Position numbers and translations under genes: made by a program
Shown here: positions 17,832 through 26,680 of the stretch, piece after piece
Layout of the letters: each line of letters starts with the position of its first letter
Numbering within the stretch: position 1 is the stretch's first letter
Source of the DNA: Caballeronia sordidicola
Lineage (GTDB): Bacteria; Pseudomonadota; Gammaproteobacteria; Burkholderiales; Burkholderiaceae
Length of the DNA: 64,000 nt
Assembly (NCBI RefSeq): GCF_000729995.1
Contig: NZ_JNFG01000004.1
Location: forward strand, 124,001 to 188,000
Direction: 5' to 3'
The notes under the pieces: generated by a model
What the model was told of the DNA's origin: nothing
Database searches by the model: none
Seen by the model: the letters and a program-made list of their open reading frames with translations, nothing else

Positions 17832-19216
17832 GCGGCCTCCGATAACGTGGCGTCGAAGACAATGCGCGTGCGTTCGGCGAGCAGCGCGAGTTCGTCGTCG
17901 CTGAGGATGTACGGCGGCATCAGGTAGACGGTCTTGCCTATCGGTCGCAACAATAACTCGTGTTTTAGGGCCTTTTCGAAGAAACGCCGCGAGAATGAGC
18001 GTGCTTGATCAGGATCTTCGATGATCGCATCGAACGCGAAGATGGTGCCGCGTTCGCGCAGGTTTCTGACCTGCGGATGATCCTGAAGCGGGCTCAGCGC
18101 AGCGCGCAACACAGACGATTTTCGACGGTTCTCTTCAAGCACGTTCGCGCTTTCGAACAGGTCGAGCGTCGCCAAAGCGGCGCGGCATGCGAGTGGATTG
18201 CCCGTGTACGAATGAGAGTGGAGGAAGCCACGCGTCATGTCGTCGTCGTAGAACGCGGCGTAGATTTCATCGCGTGTCAACACGATGGATAGCGGCAAAT
18301 ACCCGCCGCTGATTCCCTTCGATAAACACAAGAAGTCCGGCCAGATCGCAGCCTGTTCGCACGCGAAGAACGTGCCGCTGCGACCACAGCCGACTGCGAT
18401 TTCATCGGCGATGAGGTGGACACCGTAGTCATCGCACAAAGCGCGCAGGCCCTTCAAATATGAGGGATCGTGCATCGCCATGCCGGCCGCGCATTGAACA
18501 AGCGGTTCCACGATCACGGCCGCAAGCTGCGAGGCTTTGGCGTCGAACAGCGTTTTCATATCGGCGAGCGCGCGTTGTGCGACATCACGTGCCGTCTCAC
18601 CTTCGCGAGCCTGCCGGGCATCCGGCGATGTCACCACGTGCGCATGTCGAATCAACGGATCGTAGGCGTCCTTGAACAACGCGACGTCGGTCACGCCGAG
18701 CGCGCCGATGGTCTCGCCGTGATAGCTGTTCGCGAGGCAGACGAATTCGCGCTTCTCCGCGTGGCCGCTGTTGCGCCAGAAGTGGAAGCTCATCTTCAAC
18801 GCGATTTCGACTGCCGATGCGCCATCGGAGGCGAAGAATGCATGGCCGAGCGTGTGCTGCGTCAGGGCGTGCAGACGTTCGGCGAGCAGGACGGCGGGCT
18901 CGTGCGTGCAACCGGCGAGCATCGCGTGTTCGAGCGTGTCGAGTTGATCTTTCAACGCTGCATTGATGTGAGGATTCGCGTGGCCGAAGAGGTTGACCCA
19001 CCACGAGCTGATGGCATCGAGATAGCGATGGCCGTCGTGGTCGTAGAGCCACACGCCCTTGCCGCGAGCGATGGGCACGAGCGGTGTGCGCTCGTGATGT
19101 TTCATTTGCGTACACGGGTGCCATACGGCGCGTAGCGAGCGTGCGACCCAGTCATCGGGTGCAGGCTTTGGCTGGTTGTTCAGGTTCAAAACGACTCCAG
19201 GGGAGCGGCCATTCAT
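17828..19216 (-). CDS. bioA: Adenosylmethionine-8-amino-7-oxononanoate aminotransferase
   Basis: A class III aminotransferase of about 462 residues that uses SAM as amino donor. The text includes [55 protein letters not shown] and the PLP Lys in [13 protein letters not shown]. The start is uncertain: ATGs at 19252, 19228 and 19216 lack good ribosome sites, while a TTG at 19189 has GGAG 5 nt upstream and would still cover the whole domain. First gene of the bio operon, coupled to bioF by ATGA. Confidence 0.95.
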   Translation of the reverse strand: MNGRSPGVVLNLNNQPKPAPDDWVARSLRAVWHPCTQMKHHERTPLVPIARGKGVWLYDHDGHRYLDAISSWWVNLFGHANPHINAALKDQLDTLEHAMLAGCTHEPAVLLAERLHALTQHTLGHAFFASDGASAVEIALKMSFHFWRNSGHAEKREFVCLANSYHGETIGALGVTDVALFKDAYDPLIRHAHVVTSPDARQAREGETARDVAQRALADMKTLFDAKASQLAAVIVEPLVQCAAGMAMHDPSYLKGLRALCDDYGVHLIADEIAVGCGRSGTFFACEQAAIWPDFLCLSKGISGGYLPLSIVLTRDEIYAAFYDDDMTRGFLHSHSYTGNPLACRAALATLDLFESANVLEENRRKSSVLRAALSPLQDHPQVRNLRERGTIFAFDAIIEDPDQARSFSRRFFEKALKHELLLRPIGKTVYLMPPYILSDDELALLAERTRIVFDATLSEAA

Positions 19217-19267
19217 GCGCTGAGACATGCGGTCACACGAGCACTCAGGCAACGCTCCCGATCACAT

Positions 19268-20065
19268 TCAGGCGAGCCACGACGGCTTGCTCTTTTCCAG
19301 AAAACTGCGCACGCCTTCGCGCCCTTCATCCGAGGCGCGAATGCGTGCGATACGGTCAGCGGTGTCCGAGATCAACGATTCATCGATTGGTTTATCCGCC
19401 AGATCGACCACCAGTTGTTTGCACTCGCGCACTGCGTTCGGGCTATTGGCGACGATTGCGGCTGCGACTGCATCGACGGTGGCGCCCAACGCATCGGCTG
19501 CAACGACCTGATGCACGAGGCCGATGCGCAGGGCTTCAGCGGCATCGAAACGTTCGGCGGTCACGAAGTATCGGTGCGATGCGCGCGCGCCGATTGCCCG
19601 GATCACGTAGGGCGCGATGGTGGCGGGCATCAGCCCGAGCTTGGCCTCGGACAAGCAGAAGTGTGCTGATTCTGCGCTGATGGCAATGTCCGCGACGGCT
19701 ACGAGCCCCATGCCGCCTGCGTACGCGTCGCCCTGGACTTGCGCGATCACGGGTTTGTTGCAGGCGTAGATAGTGTTGAGCATCGTGGCGAGGCCGAGGG
19801 CATCGGCGCGATTTTCTGCGTCCGAGTAGGTCGCCATGCGTTTCATCCAGTTGAGGTCGGCGCCTGCGCAGAATGCGGGGCCGTTTGCGGCGAGGATGAT
19901 GACGCGGATGGCGTTGTCGTCGGCGAGTGCGCGGAAAGCAGCAGTCAATTCGACGATGGTGGCTTCGTCGAAGGCGTTGCGGACGTCGGGGCGATTGAGC
20001 GTGACGCGTGCTACGTAGCCGTCGACGATGACTTTCAGGCGCTGCAGGTTCATTGCATCGGTCAT
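19268..20065 (-). CDS. Enoyl-CoA hydratase/isomerase, methylglutaconyl-CoA hydratase-like
   Basis: A 265-residue crotonase-fold protein. The oxyanion-hole segments are AFCAGADLNWMKRM (near residue 65) and QGDAYAGGMGLVAVADI. The ADLNWMKRM variant is typical of methylglutaconyl-CoA hydratases (LiuC) in leucine and isovalerate catabolism, though other crotonases are possible. The start at 20065 (MTDAMN) is preferred over 20110, which adds a non-homologous leader. It stands upstream of bioA in the same direction with a 52-bp or larger gap. HMG-CoA lyase and a thiolase are elsewhere in the window. Confidence 0.85.
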   Translation of the reverse strand: MTDAMNLQRLKVIVDGYVARVTLNRPDVRNAFDEATIVELTAAFRALADDNAIRVIILAANGPAFCAGADLNWMKRMATYSDAENRADALGLATMLNTIYACNKPVIAQVQGDAYAGGMGLVAVADIAISAESAHFCLSEAKLGLMPATIAPYVIRAIGARASHRYFVTAERFDAAEALRIGLVHQVVAADALGATVDAVAAAIVANSPNAVRECKQLVVDLADKPIDESLISDTADRIARIRASDEGREGVRSFLEKSKPSWLA

Positions 20066-20301
20066 GGGGGTTTCTCGATGTGCGCGACTCGGTGTTTCGC
20101 TGAGCACCAATTATCTCTAATTTCGCTGCGGGATTCGATTTTGGGAGAGCAGGGGACCTCCGGCGGGCGTGGGACGCGTTGGGCGATTGCTTGGCGTCGC
20201 TGCTAACTTCGCTTATCGTGGAGGGTGTTGGTGGGGTTCAGGGGCTATTTTCCGCTGGCGCTCGGTCAAGGGTTTTTCGTTCGCACTCGGGGGCGGGGTC
20301 G

Positions 20302-20636
20302 GGTTCCTGCGGTTAGCGGTCGGGGTCATTGCCGGGTTGCTAGGTTCCTGCGATAGCGGTCTGAGTCATTGCCGGGTTGCTGCTTTCGGCCTTAGCGGTC
20401 TGCTTGAGTTGGATGTTTTCTTTATCACTATTAGCCACTGCGCGTGGCAGCGCGTCATTTCTTTGTCCAAAGCGACAAAGAAACGAAGCAAAGAAAACGC
20501 TTTCAGAACGCGGGCTCGTAAGTTGACCTAGCGTGCAGTTTCCAAGTTTTTGGCACCCCAAAAGCACGGTGCTCGCCAGAACGACGGATGTGTGAAACCC
20601 TCCTTCTCGCGAATTCTTACACGCACACGCTTCGCC
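20302..20636 (+). repeat. Left arm of long inverted repeat
   Basis: About 335 bp that recur as reverse complement at 20877-21210 with roughly 85-90% identity by eye. The best-kept part includes CTTTGTCCAAAGCGACAAAG and GGCACCCCAAAAGCACGGTG. Its outer end begins with two tandem units of 40-41 bp (20302-20342 and 20343-20382). Confidence 0.85.
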
Positions 20637-20642
20637 CCGTAC

Positions 20643-20672
20643 GCTCTTGGGCAAGCACGCTTGCCCAAGAGC
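20643..20672. repeat. Perfect 13-bp hairpin in the centre of the inverted-repeat element
   Basis: GCTCTTGGGCAAG and CTTGCCCAAGAGC are exact reverse complements separated by CACG. It sits just inside the left arm. It could act as a terminator or cruciform, but no T-run follows. Confidence 0.7.
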
Positions 20673-20876
20673 CCGCACGGCCTGACGCGCTTTTAGTCCT
20701 TCATTGCTTGGTCGGCTGGTTGCTTGATCTGCGCAGCTATTTTGGGGTACGGCCTTACCCATCGTGCGGCCTCGTTTTGAAGCGGGTTGGCCACGTGGTT
20801 CGGCATGCGAACAAATTTGGTGGGTGGTTTTTCGCGGATAGCGCGGGGTGAACCTTAGGCAGGTTCAGTCACTGGT

Positions 20877-21210
20877 GGCGAAGCGTGTGGGTATCTGTGT
20901 TCGGAGAAGGAGGGTTTCACACATCGGTGGCTCTGGCGAGCACCGTGCTTTTGGGGTGCCAAAAACGCGGAAACTGCACGCTGGGTCAACTTATGAGCCC
21001 GCGTTTTGAAAGCGTTTTCTTTGCTTCGTTTCTTTGTCGCTTTGGACAAAGAAATGACGTGCCGCCACGCACAGTGGCTAATAGTGATAAAGAAAATAGC
21101 CAACTCATGCAGACCACTAAGGCCGAAAGCAGCAACCCGGCATTGACTCCGACCGCTAACGCAGGAACCTAGCAACCCGGCATTGACCCCGACCACTAAC
21201 CCCAGAACCC
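20877..21210 (-). repeat. Right arm of long inverted repeat
   Basis: Reverse-complement partner of 20302-20636 across a spacer of about 240 bp. It carries its two tandem terminal units at 21131-21170 and 21171-21210. No transposase or terminal inverted repeat of a known IS family is visible. Confidence 0.85.
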
Positions 21211-21275
21211 GTCACAACACCAGCCACCGGCAGAACCACCCCCCAGCTACCAGCCTTTGGCTGATTCAAAGGCAC

Positions 21276-22517
21276 CTACCGTGAGGCTGTCTGCGTCTGA
21301 GCAACATTCCGATCATTCCAGACCACTGCGTTGTCAACGGCATACAACCGGCATGGATCGCTGCTCTGCTTCTGGCACCCGTTCAACGCCACCGACATGG
21401 GGTCGTCACCCCCTTCCGCCCACGACCACGCACCCGAATCCGACACCGCGAACGCGCGGCTCGAATATTGATGCAGAAAATTCTCGTAACCCTCACGGCC
21501 GTGTTCATCGAGGAACGGCACGGCTTTTACCGCATCCACCGTCGCATAACCCGTAGGCGTGGGCGCCTGCGGATCCGAAACCTGATATTGCCGATCCGTC
21601 GGCATGCCAACATCTTCGAGGAACGTCTTCACGCGCGGCCACCAGATCGCCACACCGTCACGATCCCCCACCAGCCGATGCGCATCGTTCTTATATGCGC
21701 CGAAATTCACCATATCGGCCTTCGCACCGTGCGCGCTATACGACGTGAACATTTCCTCAGGCAAGTTGCCCTGCCACACGGAGTCGTTAGTGCCGTACAT
21801 CCACAACGACGGCAACTTCACATGCTCACCGTATTCACCAAACGCGCTCGTCAGGTTTTTCTGCCAGCCGGGACACTCGTCCTGACGCAGGCCACCGGAG
21901 AAATTGATCAGGCCACGCACGCCGTTCGCCTCACGCGCGTCGCGAGCGCCATACGCCATGGTCACCAACCCACCATGCGAAGCGCCCGCCACCACCACAT
22001 GCTGGCTGTCGACAAACGGCTGTTTGTCCATGTAAGCCAACGTGGCCGTCACGTCGCGCGCTTGCGTAAAACCATTGGCTTCGACATCGCAACCGTTGCC
22101 AGTATATTCCCCGCCCGATTCCGCAAAGCCACGGCGATTCGGCACGACAACCACATAACCATGACGCACGAACTCACGCGCAAACGCGATCGGACGCGCA
22201 CGCGCCTGGTCATGCGCATTGCCAGGGAGCTTGCCGTGATTGAAGACGACCATCGGGAACGGACCCGGGCCATCAGGTTTGAAGATGGTGGTTTCAAGCG
22301 AGACATCGCCTGAAGGTACTTCGACAACAGACTCGTTGAGGTTTGACTCAACAACGGGAAGCGACGGGTCGAATGACTGCGGCACCGTGCCGAAGGCAGG
22401 TGCCTCGAGCTTCGCATACTGCTGCGCACCCGGGAACGGCTCTGCAAGCGCCGAGGCGGACACCGCCGCGAGCGCACACACCACTACACAACCTGACAAC
22501 ACTTGCCTAAATGCCAT
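21276..22517 (-). CDS. Secreted alpha/beta hydrolase, dienelactone-hydrolase-like
   Basis: A 413-residue precursor. The start at 22517 is chosen for its ribosome site (GGAGTTTCGGGG) and because it gives a signal peptide (VLSGCVVVCALAAVSASALA). The fold motifs are VVFNHGKLPGN (oxyanion loop), the nucleophile elbow GASHGGLVTMAYG, an acid near MYGTNDSVW, and a candidate His in KNDAHRLVGD. The C-terminal 100 residues contain paired Cys (GCQKQSSDPC), which fits periplasmic location. The substrate is unknown. An operator-like palindrome lies 215 bp upstream. Confidence 0.8.
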   Translation of the reverse strand: MAFRQVLSGCVVVCALAAVSASALAEPFPGAQQYAKLEAPAFGTVPQSFDPSLPVVESNLNESVVEVPSGDVSLETTIFKPDGPGPFPMVVFNHGKLPGNAHDQARARPIAFAREFVRHGYVVVVPNRRGFAESGGEYTGNGCDVEANGFTQARDVTATLAYMDKQPFVDSQHVVVAGASHGGLVTMAYGARDAREANGVRGLINFSGGLRQDECPGWQKNLTSAFGEYGEHVKLPSLWMYGTNDSVWQGNLPEEMFTSYSAHGAKADMVNFGAYKNDAHRLVGDRDGVAIWWPRVKTFLEDVGMPTDRQYQVSDPQAPTPTGYATVDAVKAVPFLDEHGREGYENFLHQYSSRAFAVSDSGAWSWAEGGDDPMSVALNGCQKQSSDPCRLYAVDNAVVWNDRNVAQTQTASR

Positions 22518-22879
22518 CCCCGAAACTCCACCCGCTTCTCGACCCGGCTGATTTCCCAAAGCACGAGCCAGCTTATTGTCACAATCCATCGATCCGGACG
22601 TTCGTACTGTCAATCAGTATCGCTAGTCGGATCGTCAAGTCATGTCCCGAATAGACATGACAATGGGCTTCAATACGCAACACCGCTGCACTGACAGATA
22701 TTTAGCTTATGAAACAGTAACTTAATATCATTCGCCAGTGACTGGCGAAAAGCTAGAGTACCCGGACAAAATGAATGGGCGCAATTAGAAAGTACCCGCG
22801 CGGGCGACAAAATTCGGGGCGAAAGCAGTCGTTAAGGAAATTATTGCCGCGATGCAGCACGAATCGTCGCTATGACGTT
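22518..22879. other. Intergenic region upstream of the secreted hydrolase
   Basis: About 360 bp without a gene, AT-richer than its neighbours around 22600-22740. Besides the palindrome at 22731-22749, nothing is recognised. Confidence 0.5.
22731..22749. promoter_or_regulatory. Perfect palindrome, probable operator
   Basis: TTCGCCAGT-G-ACTGGCGAA is a perfect 9-bp dyad around one base in an AT-rich setting, upstream of the secreted hydrolase. The size and symmetry fit a dimeric helix-turn-helix repressor site. No regulator gene is adjacent. Confidence 0.5.
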
Positions 22880-23314
22880 TCAATCGCGGAGATCACCGTC
22901 AACATAACGCCACAACCCAGCGGCATCGCGTTCGAAACGGCTCGTCTCATGTAAGCGGAATGCGCGGCCGCCGAGCTTGTATCGAGCGACGAATTCGACC
23001 TCGGCGTGGTCCGCGTCAACAGGCGTGTGGCGTTTTATCTGCAAGCCGAGCCAGCGGGTGGCGGGATCCGCGGAGGTTTCCAGGTCGCGGGGGCAGGTGC
23101 TCTCGGCCCAGGTCGCACGCAAATACGCCGTATTGCCGAGCACGTACGCGGTATAGCGTGAGCGCATCAGTTCCATGGCGTTGCCTGCTCGCGCACCGCC
23201 TTCTATGAAGCGTCCGCAACATTCGACGTATTGAGGCGGACGCTTAACAGCGTTGTTCGATCCCGGCGACGCACCGCCGCACGGGCATTCCCCGACTGCC
23301 TTCATACCCTTCAT
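22880..23314 (-). CDS. YchJ family protein (UPF0225, SEC-C motif)
   Basis: A 144-residue protein. The N-terminus has a Cys cluster, GECPCGG and then VECCGRFIEGG, the metal-binding SEC-C-like part. It is followed by the NTF2-like YchJ domain with AMELMRSRYTAYVLG and LHETSRFER. The start at 23314 overlaps the GST stop by 4 bp (ATGA). The function of the family is not known. Confidence 0.88.
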   Translation of the reverse strand: MKGMKAVGECPCGGASPGSNNAVKRPPQYVECCGRFIEGGARAGNAMELMRSRYTAYVLGNTAYLRATWAESTCPRDLETSADPATRWLGLQIKRHTPVDADHAEVEFVARYKLGGRAFRLHETSRFERDAAGLWRYVDGDLRD

Positions 23315-23919
23315 ACATCTACGCCCGGCATCTCGATGTGTCGCGGCTGCGCCTTCACGCGTGCAAGCCATGCGCGAATGGCCGGATACCGGCCGAGGTC
23401 GAGGTTGGCTTCGTCGGCGACATGGGTGTACGCATACAGCGCAATGTCCGCGATGGTGTATTGCTCATCGACGAAATACGTCCGCGTCGCGAGATGCGTT
23501 TCCATGACGTCGAGCGCGCGATACGAACCCGCGGTTTTCTCGGGCAGGCGCGGATCGTCAGGGTGTTTGGCGAACTGAAGAATGAAGCGCGCAACCGCGA
23601 TGTTGGGTTCGTGACTGTATTGCTCGAAGAACATCCATTGCAGGACGCGCGCCCGCGAAAGACGGTCGGTCGGCAGCAGCGGCGTACCTTCGGCGAGGTA
23701 ATACAGGATCGCGTCCGATTCGAAGAGGCACGTGTGCTCATCGATCTGCAGCACCGGCACCTTGCCGTTCGGATTCAACTGACGAAACGCATCGGTGCGC
23801 GTGGCGCCGTTCATCATGTCTACTTCATGCCAGACATAAGGCCGGCTCAGTTGTTCGAGCGCAAGCCGGACCTTGTAGCAATTCCCCGAAGACGCCACGC
23901 CATGTACTTGATACGCCAC
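23311..23919 (-). CDS. Glutathione S-transferase family protein
   Basis: A 202-residue GST. The N-terminal thioredoxin fold starts YQVHGVASSGNCYKVRLAL with the glutathione-contacting Ser near residue 10, followed by NPNGKVPVLQ (cis-Pro) and LFESDAILYYLAEG. The C-terminal helical domain has YTIADIALYAYTHVAD. A GTG at 23919 is chosen as start because AAAGGA precedes it and the family begins there; an upstream ATG adds 20 non-family residues. Coupled to ychJ by ATGA. Confidence 0.88.
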   Translation of the reverse strand: MAYQVHGVASSGNCYKVRLALEQLSRPYVWHEVDMMNGATRTDAFRQLNPNGKVPVLQIDEHTCLFESDAILYYLAEGTPLLPTDRLSRARVLQWMFFEQYSHEPNIAVARFILQFAKHPDDPRLPEKTAGSYRALDVMETHLATRTYFVDEQYTIADIALYAYTHVADEANLDLGRYPAIRAWLARVKAQPRHIEMPGVDV

Positions 23920-23979
23920 TTCATGTCCTTTTCGTTTGATTGAAACGCTCACTTCGGAAGCCGTACTAACGCACAGCAC

Positions 23980-24657
23980 TCACCACGCGAGCGGCGTACC
24001 GTCATACTGAATGAACGAGCCATTGAATTTTTTAGGGTTCGCCGCCGCCGCGGCGATCACCGCGCGCATTCCGGAAATGCTGTGCGCCGGTTCGATCGCA
24101 GCCGACGCGCCACCCATCTCGGTGCGCACCCATCCCGGATGCAAAGCGATGCAAGTCGAACCGCGCGCTTCCAGCGATGCAGCCTTCAACGCCGCATTCA
24201 CCGCGGCCTTGCTCACCCGATACAGCCAGCCCGCCGTCCCGTTCATCTCCGCAATACCGCCCATCTTGCTCGATACCACCGCGAGCACGCCATGCGCTGC
24301 GTTGGTGAGCGGCAGGAGGATGGGCAGCAATTGCATCGGGCCGCGGACATTGGTGTGCATGACCTGATCGAAATCTTCCGAGGGCACGGTTTCCACGTGT
24401 TCGGTTCGCGGACCATACACACCCGACACGATGATCGCGACATCGAGCTTCTCGCCATCGAGTTGCCTGCCGAGCGTCGCGATCTGCTCGGGTTGGGTCG
24501 TGTCGACCGAGAAGGTTTTTGCACCCATGGCGTCAAGTGCTTCCAGTGACTCCGCGTTGCGAGCGGTGGCGAGCACGCGCCAGCCATCGCGGCAATATCC
24601 TCGCACGAATTCGTGGCCGAGCCCGCGCGATGCACCCACGATCAATACGGTTTTCAT
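23980..24657 (-). CDS. Short-chain dehydrogenase/reductase (C-factor-like)
   Basis: A 225-residue SDR. The cofactor motif GASRGLGHEF lies near residue 8, the catalytic Ser in VVSSKMGG, and YRVSKAAVN carries Tyr-x3-Lys. HPGWVRTEMGG follows, as in bacterial C-factor/SDR-C relatives. The start at 24657 has GGAG 6 nt upstream. The substrate is unknown. It sits between the thiolase and GST genes. Confidence 0.88.
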   Translation of the reverse strand: MKTVLIVGASRGLGHEFVRGYCRDGWRVLATARNAESLEALDAMGAKTFSVDTTQPEQIATLGRQLDGEKLDVAIIVSGVYGPRTEHVETVPSEDFDQVMHTNVRGPMQLLPILLPLTNAAHGVLAVVSSKMGGIAEMNGTAGWLYRVSKAAVNAALKAASLEARGSTCIALHPGWVRTEMGGASAAIEPAHSISGMRAVIAAAAANPKKFNGSFIQYDGTPLAW

Positions 24658-24678
24658 GATGTTCTCCGGCACGCTGCC

Positions 24679-25872
24679 CTAAACCAGTTCGATACCCATC
24701 GCCGTCGCTTCGCCACCGCCGATGCACAAGCTCGCCACGCCCCGCTTCAATCCGCGCTGACGCAACGCGCCGATCAACGTCACGAGAATCCGCGCGCCGG
24801 ATGCACCGATCGGATGTCCCAGTGCACACGCGCCGCCGTTGACGTTGACCTTGTCGTGAGGCAAGTCGTGTTCCCGCATGGCAGCCATCGCGACCACGGC
24901 GAACGCTTCGTTGATCTCGAAGAGATCGACTTCGTTTGCGCGCCAGCCGTTCTTGTCGAGCAGCTTGCGGATCGCGCCTACTGGCGCAGTCGTGAACAAC
25001 GCCGGTTCCTGCGCGAAGGTGCTATGCCCGACGACTCGCGCGAGCGGCGTGACGCCGAGCCGCTTCGCCGTGGATGCACGCATCATCACGAGCGCAGCGG
25101 CGCCGTCGGAGATAGACGATGCGTTCGCCGCCGTCACCGTGCCGTCTTTTGCGAACGCGGGTTTGAGCGTAGCAATCTTGTCGATATCCGCCTTGAACGG
25201 CTGTTCGTCGTGATCGATAACGGTATCGCCCTTGCGTCCTGCGACCGTCACCGACGCGATTTCCCAATCGAACGAACCGTCTTCGTTCGCCCGCTTCGCG
25301 CGACGCAACGACTCAACGGCAAACGCGTCCTGCGCTTCCCGCGAAAACTTGTACGACCCGGCGCATTGCTCGGCGAACGCGCCCATCAACCGGCCTTTTT
25401 CATACGCGTCTTCGAGGCCATCGAGGAACATGTGATCGAGCACCTGGCCGTGGCCCATGCGCATGCCGGCGCGCGCTTTGGGCAGCAAGTACGGCGCATT
25501 GGTCATGCTCTCCATCCCGCCCGCGACAATCACGTCCGCCGACCCGGCCAGCAGCATATCGTGCGCGAACATGGCGGCGCGCATGCCGGAACCGCACATC
25601 TTGTTGACCGTCGTGCTGCCGACGGACAGCGGCAAGCCCGCGCCGAGCGCGGCTTGGCGCGCGGGCGCCTGACCGAGACCGGCGGGCAGCACGCAACCCA
25701 TCACGGCTTCCTCGATCTGCTCGGGCTTCAGGCCGGCGCGTTCAACCGCGGCGCGGATTGCCACCGAACCGAGTTGCGGCGCTGTCACGGTGGCGAAGTC
25801 GCCTTGAAAAGCGGCCATCGGCGTACGCACAGCCGACACGATCACCACCGGATCAGTTACGAAATCAGTCAT
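24679..25872 (-). CDS. Acetyl-CoA C-acyltransferase (thiolase)
   Basis: A 397-residue degradative/biosynthetic thiolase. The acyl-accepting Cys is in NKMCGSGMRAA near residue 92, the His in NGGACALGHPIGASG, and the second Cys in SLCIGGGEATAM. It condenses or cleaves acetoacetyl-CoA or longer 3-ketoacyl-CoA; chain-length preference is not readable. Its start overlaps the carbonic anhydrase stop by 8 bp, so the two are translationally coupled. Confidence 0.93.
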   Translation of the reverse strand: MTDFVTDPVVIVSAVRTPMAAFQGDFATVTAPQLGSVAIRAAVERAGLKPEQIEEAVMGCVLPAGLGQAPARQAALGAGLPLSVGSTTVNKMCGSGMRAAMFAHDMLLAGSADVIVAGGMESMTNAPYLLPKARAGMRMGHGQVLDHMFLDGLEDAYEKGRLMGAFAEQCAGSYKFSREAQDAFAVESLRRAKRANEDGSFDWEIASVTVAGRKGDTVIDHDEQPFKADIDKIATLKPAFAKDGTVTAANASSISDGAAALVMMRASTAKRLGVTPLARVVGHSTFAQEPALFTTAPVGAIRKLLDKNGWRANEVDLFEINEAFAVVAMAAMREHDLPHDKVNVNGGACALGHPIGASGARILVTLIGALRQRGLKRGVASLCIGGGEATAMGIELV

Positions 25873-26659
25873 GTTTCAGCTCCTTGATCACACCTTTCAC
25901 GATTGCCGGGATATCGCCGAGACGGGCGGCATCGGAGGCCAGCACATCGTTCTCCGATGAATGCGCGCCACCGCGCGCCAGCGCCGCGATGCATTGCCGA
26001 TAGGTCGGTTCTACTTCTTCCGACCCGCCGATCATCATCCCCAGGTTGCGCACGCGGCCGTCATGCACGCCGTAGGTCCAGCCATGCACCGTGATCTCCT
26101 GGCCACGCGCCCACGCATCGCGCAGGATGGTCGTGTGACACACGTTCACCGTCTGTTCGATGGTATTGAGCTCCACCAGCCGGCGATTGCGCGCGACGCC
26201 CATCGGCCATTCCTCGAGCAGCGCGGAGTGCTTGTCGCGCACGTCTTCCACGTGACGCAACCAGTTATCGGCCAGGCCCACGCGCCGGCCCAGGAGGGCC
26301 GCGCCCACGCCGGAGCAGCCGTAGTGCCCGACCACCATGATGTGCTTGACCTTCAGCAGGTCGACCGCGAACTGGATCACGGACAAGCAATTAAGGTCCG
26401 AGTGAACGACCACGTTCGCGATGTTCCTGTGCACGAACACCTCGCCTGGCGGCAAGCCGATGATCTGGTTAGCCGGCACGCGCGAGTCCGAGCATCCGAT
26501 CCACAGGTATTCGGGCGCTTGCTGGTCGGCGAGGCGTGAGAAATACTCGGCGTCTTCCGAGAGCTTGCGATCGACCCACTTCAGGTTGTTATCGAATAGG
26601 TGGGAGAGCGGGTTGTTGTCTTGGCTTTCAGGGTTGTCGATGTTGTCGATATTGGACAT
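25865..26659 (-). CDS. can: Beta-class carbonic anhydrase
   Basis: A 264-residue enzyme interconverting CO2 and bicarbonate. The zinc ligands and the Asp-Arg dyad are visible in WIGCSDSRVPANQI and VGHYGCSGVGAAL. The N-terminal NPLSHLFDNNLKWVDR is typical of the Can/CynT2 clade. It lies 21 bp after aceK and overlaps the thiolase start. Bicarbonate supply for carboxylases is a plausible link. Confidence 0.95.
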   Translation of the reverse strand: MSNIDNIDNPESQDNNPLSHLFDNNLKWVDRKLSEDAEYFSRLADQQAPEYLWIGCSDSRVPANQIIGLPPGEVFVHRNIANVVVHSDLNCLSVIQFAVDLLKVKHIMVVGHYGCSGVGAALLGRRVGLADNWLRHVEDVRDKHSALLEEWPMGVARNRRLVELNTIEQTVNVCHTTILRDAWARGQEITVHGWTYGVHDGRVRNLGMMIGGSEEVEPTYRQCIAALARGGAHSSENDVLASDAARLGDIPAIVKGVIKELKHD

Positions 26660-26680
26660 GGCATTCAGTGCGGATAGGTT

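Larger units (their letters stand above)
20066..21275. other. 1.2-kb gene-free region carrying a large inverted-repeat element
   Basis: Open frames here read the repeat arms and look non-coding. The content is the pair of inverted arms, their terminal tandem units and a central hairpin, listed separately. The left 200 bp is G/T-rich with no recognised feature. Confidence 0.6.

Noticed and set aside
20588-21172. Frames inside the inverted-repeat region as small proteins
   Set aside because: They read the two repeat arms in opposite directions with no ribosome site or domain, so the DNA repeat explains them.
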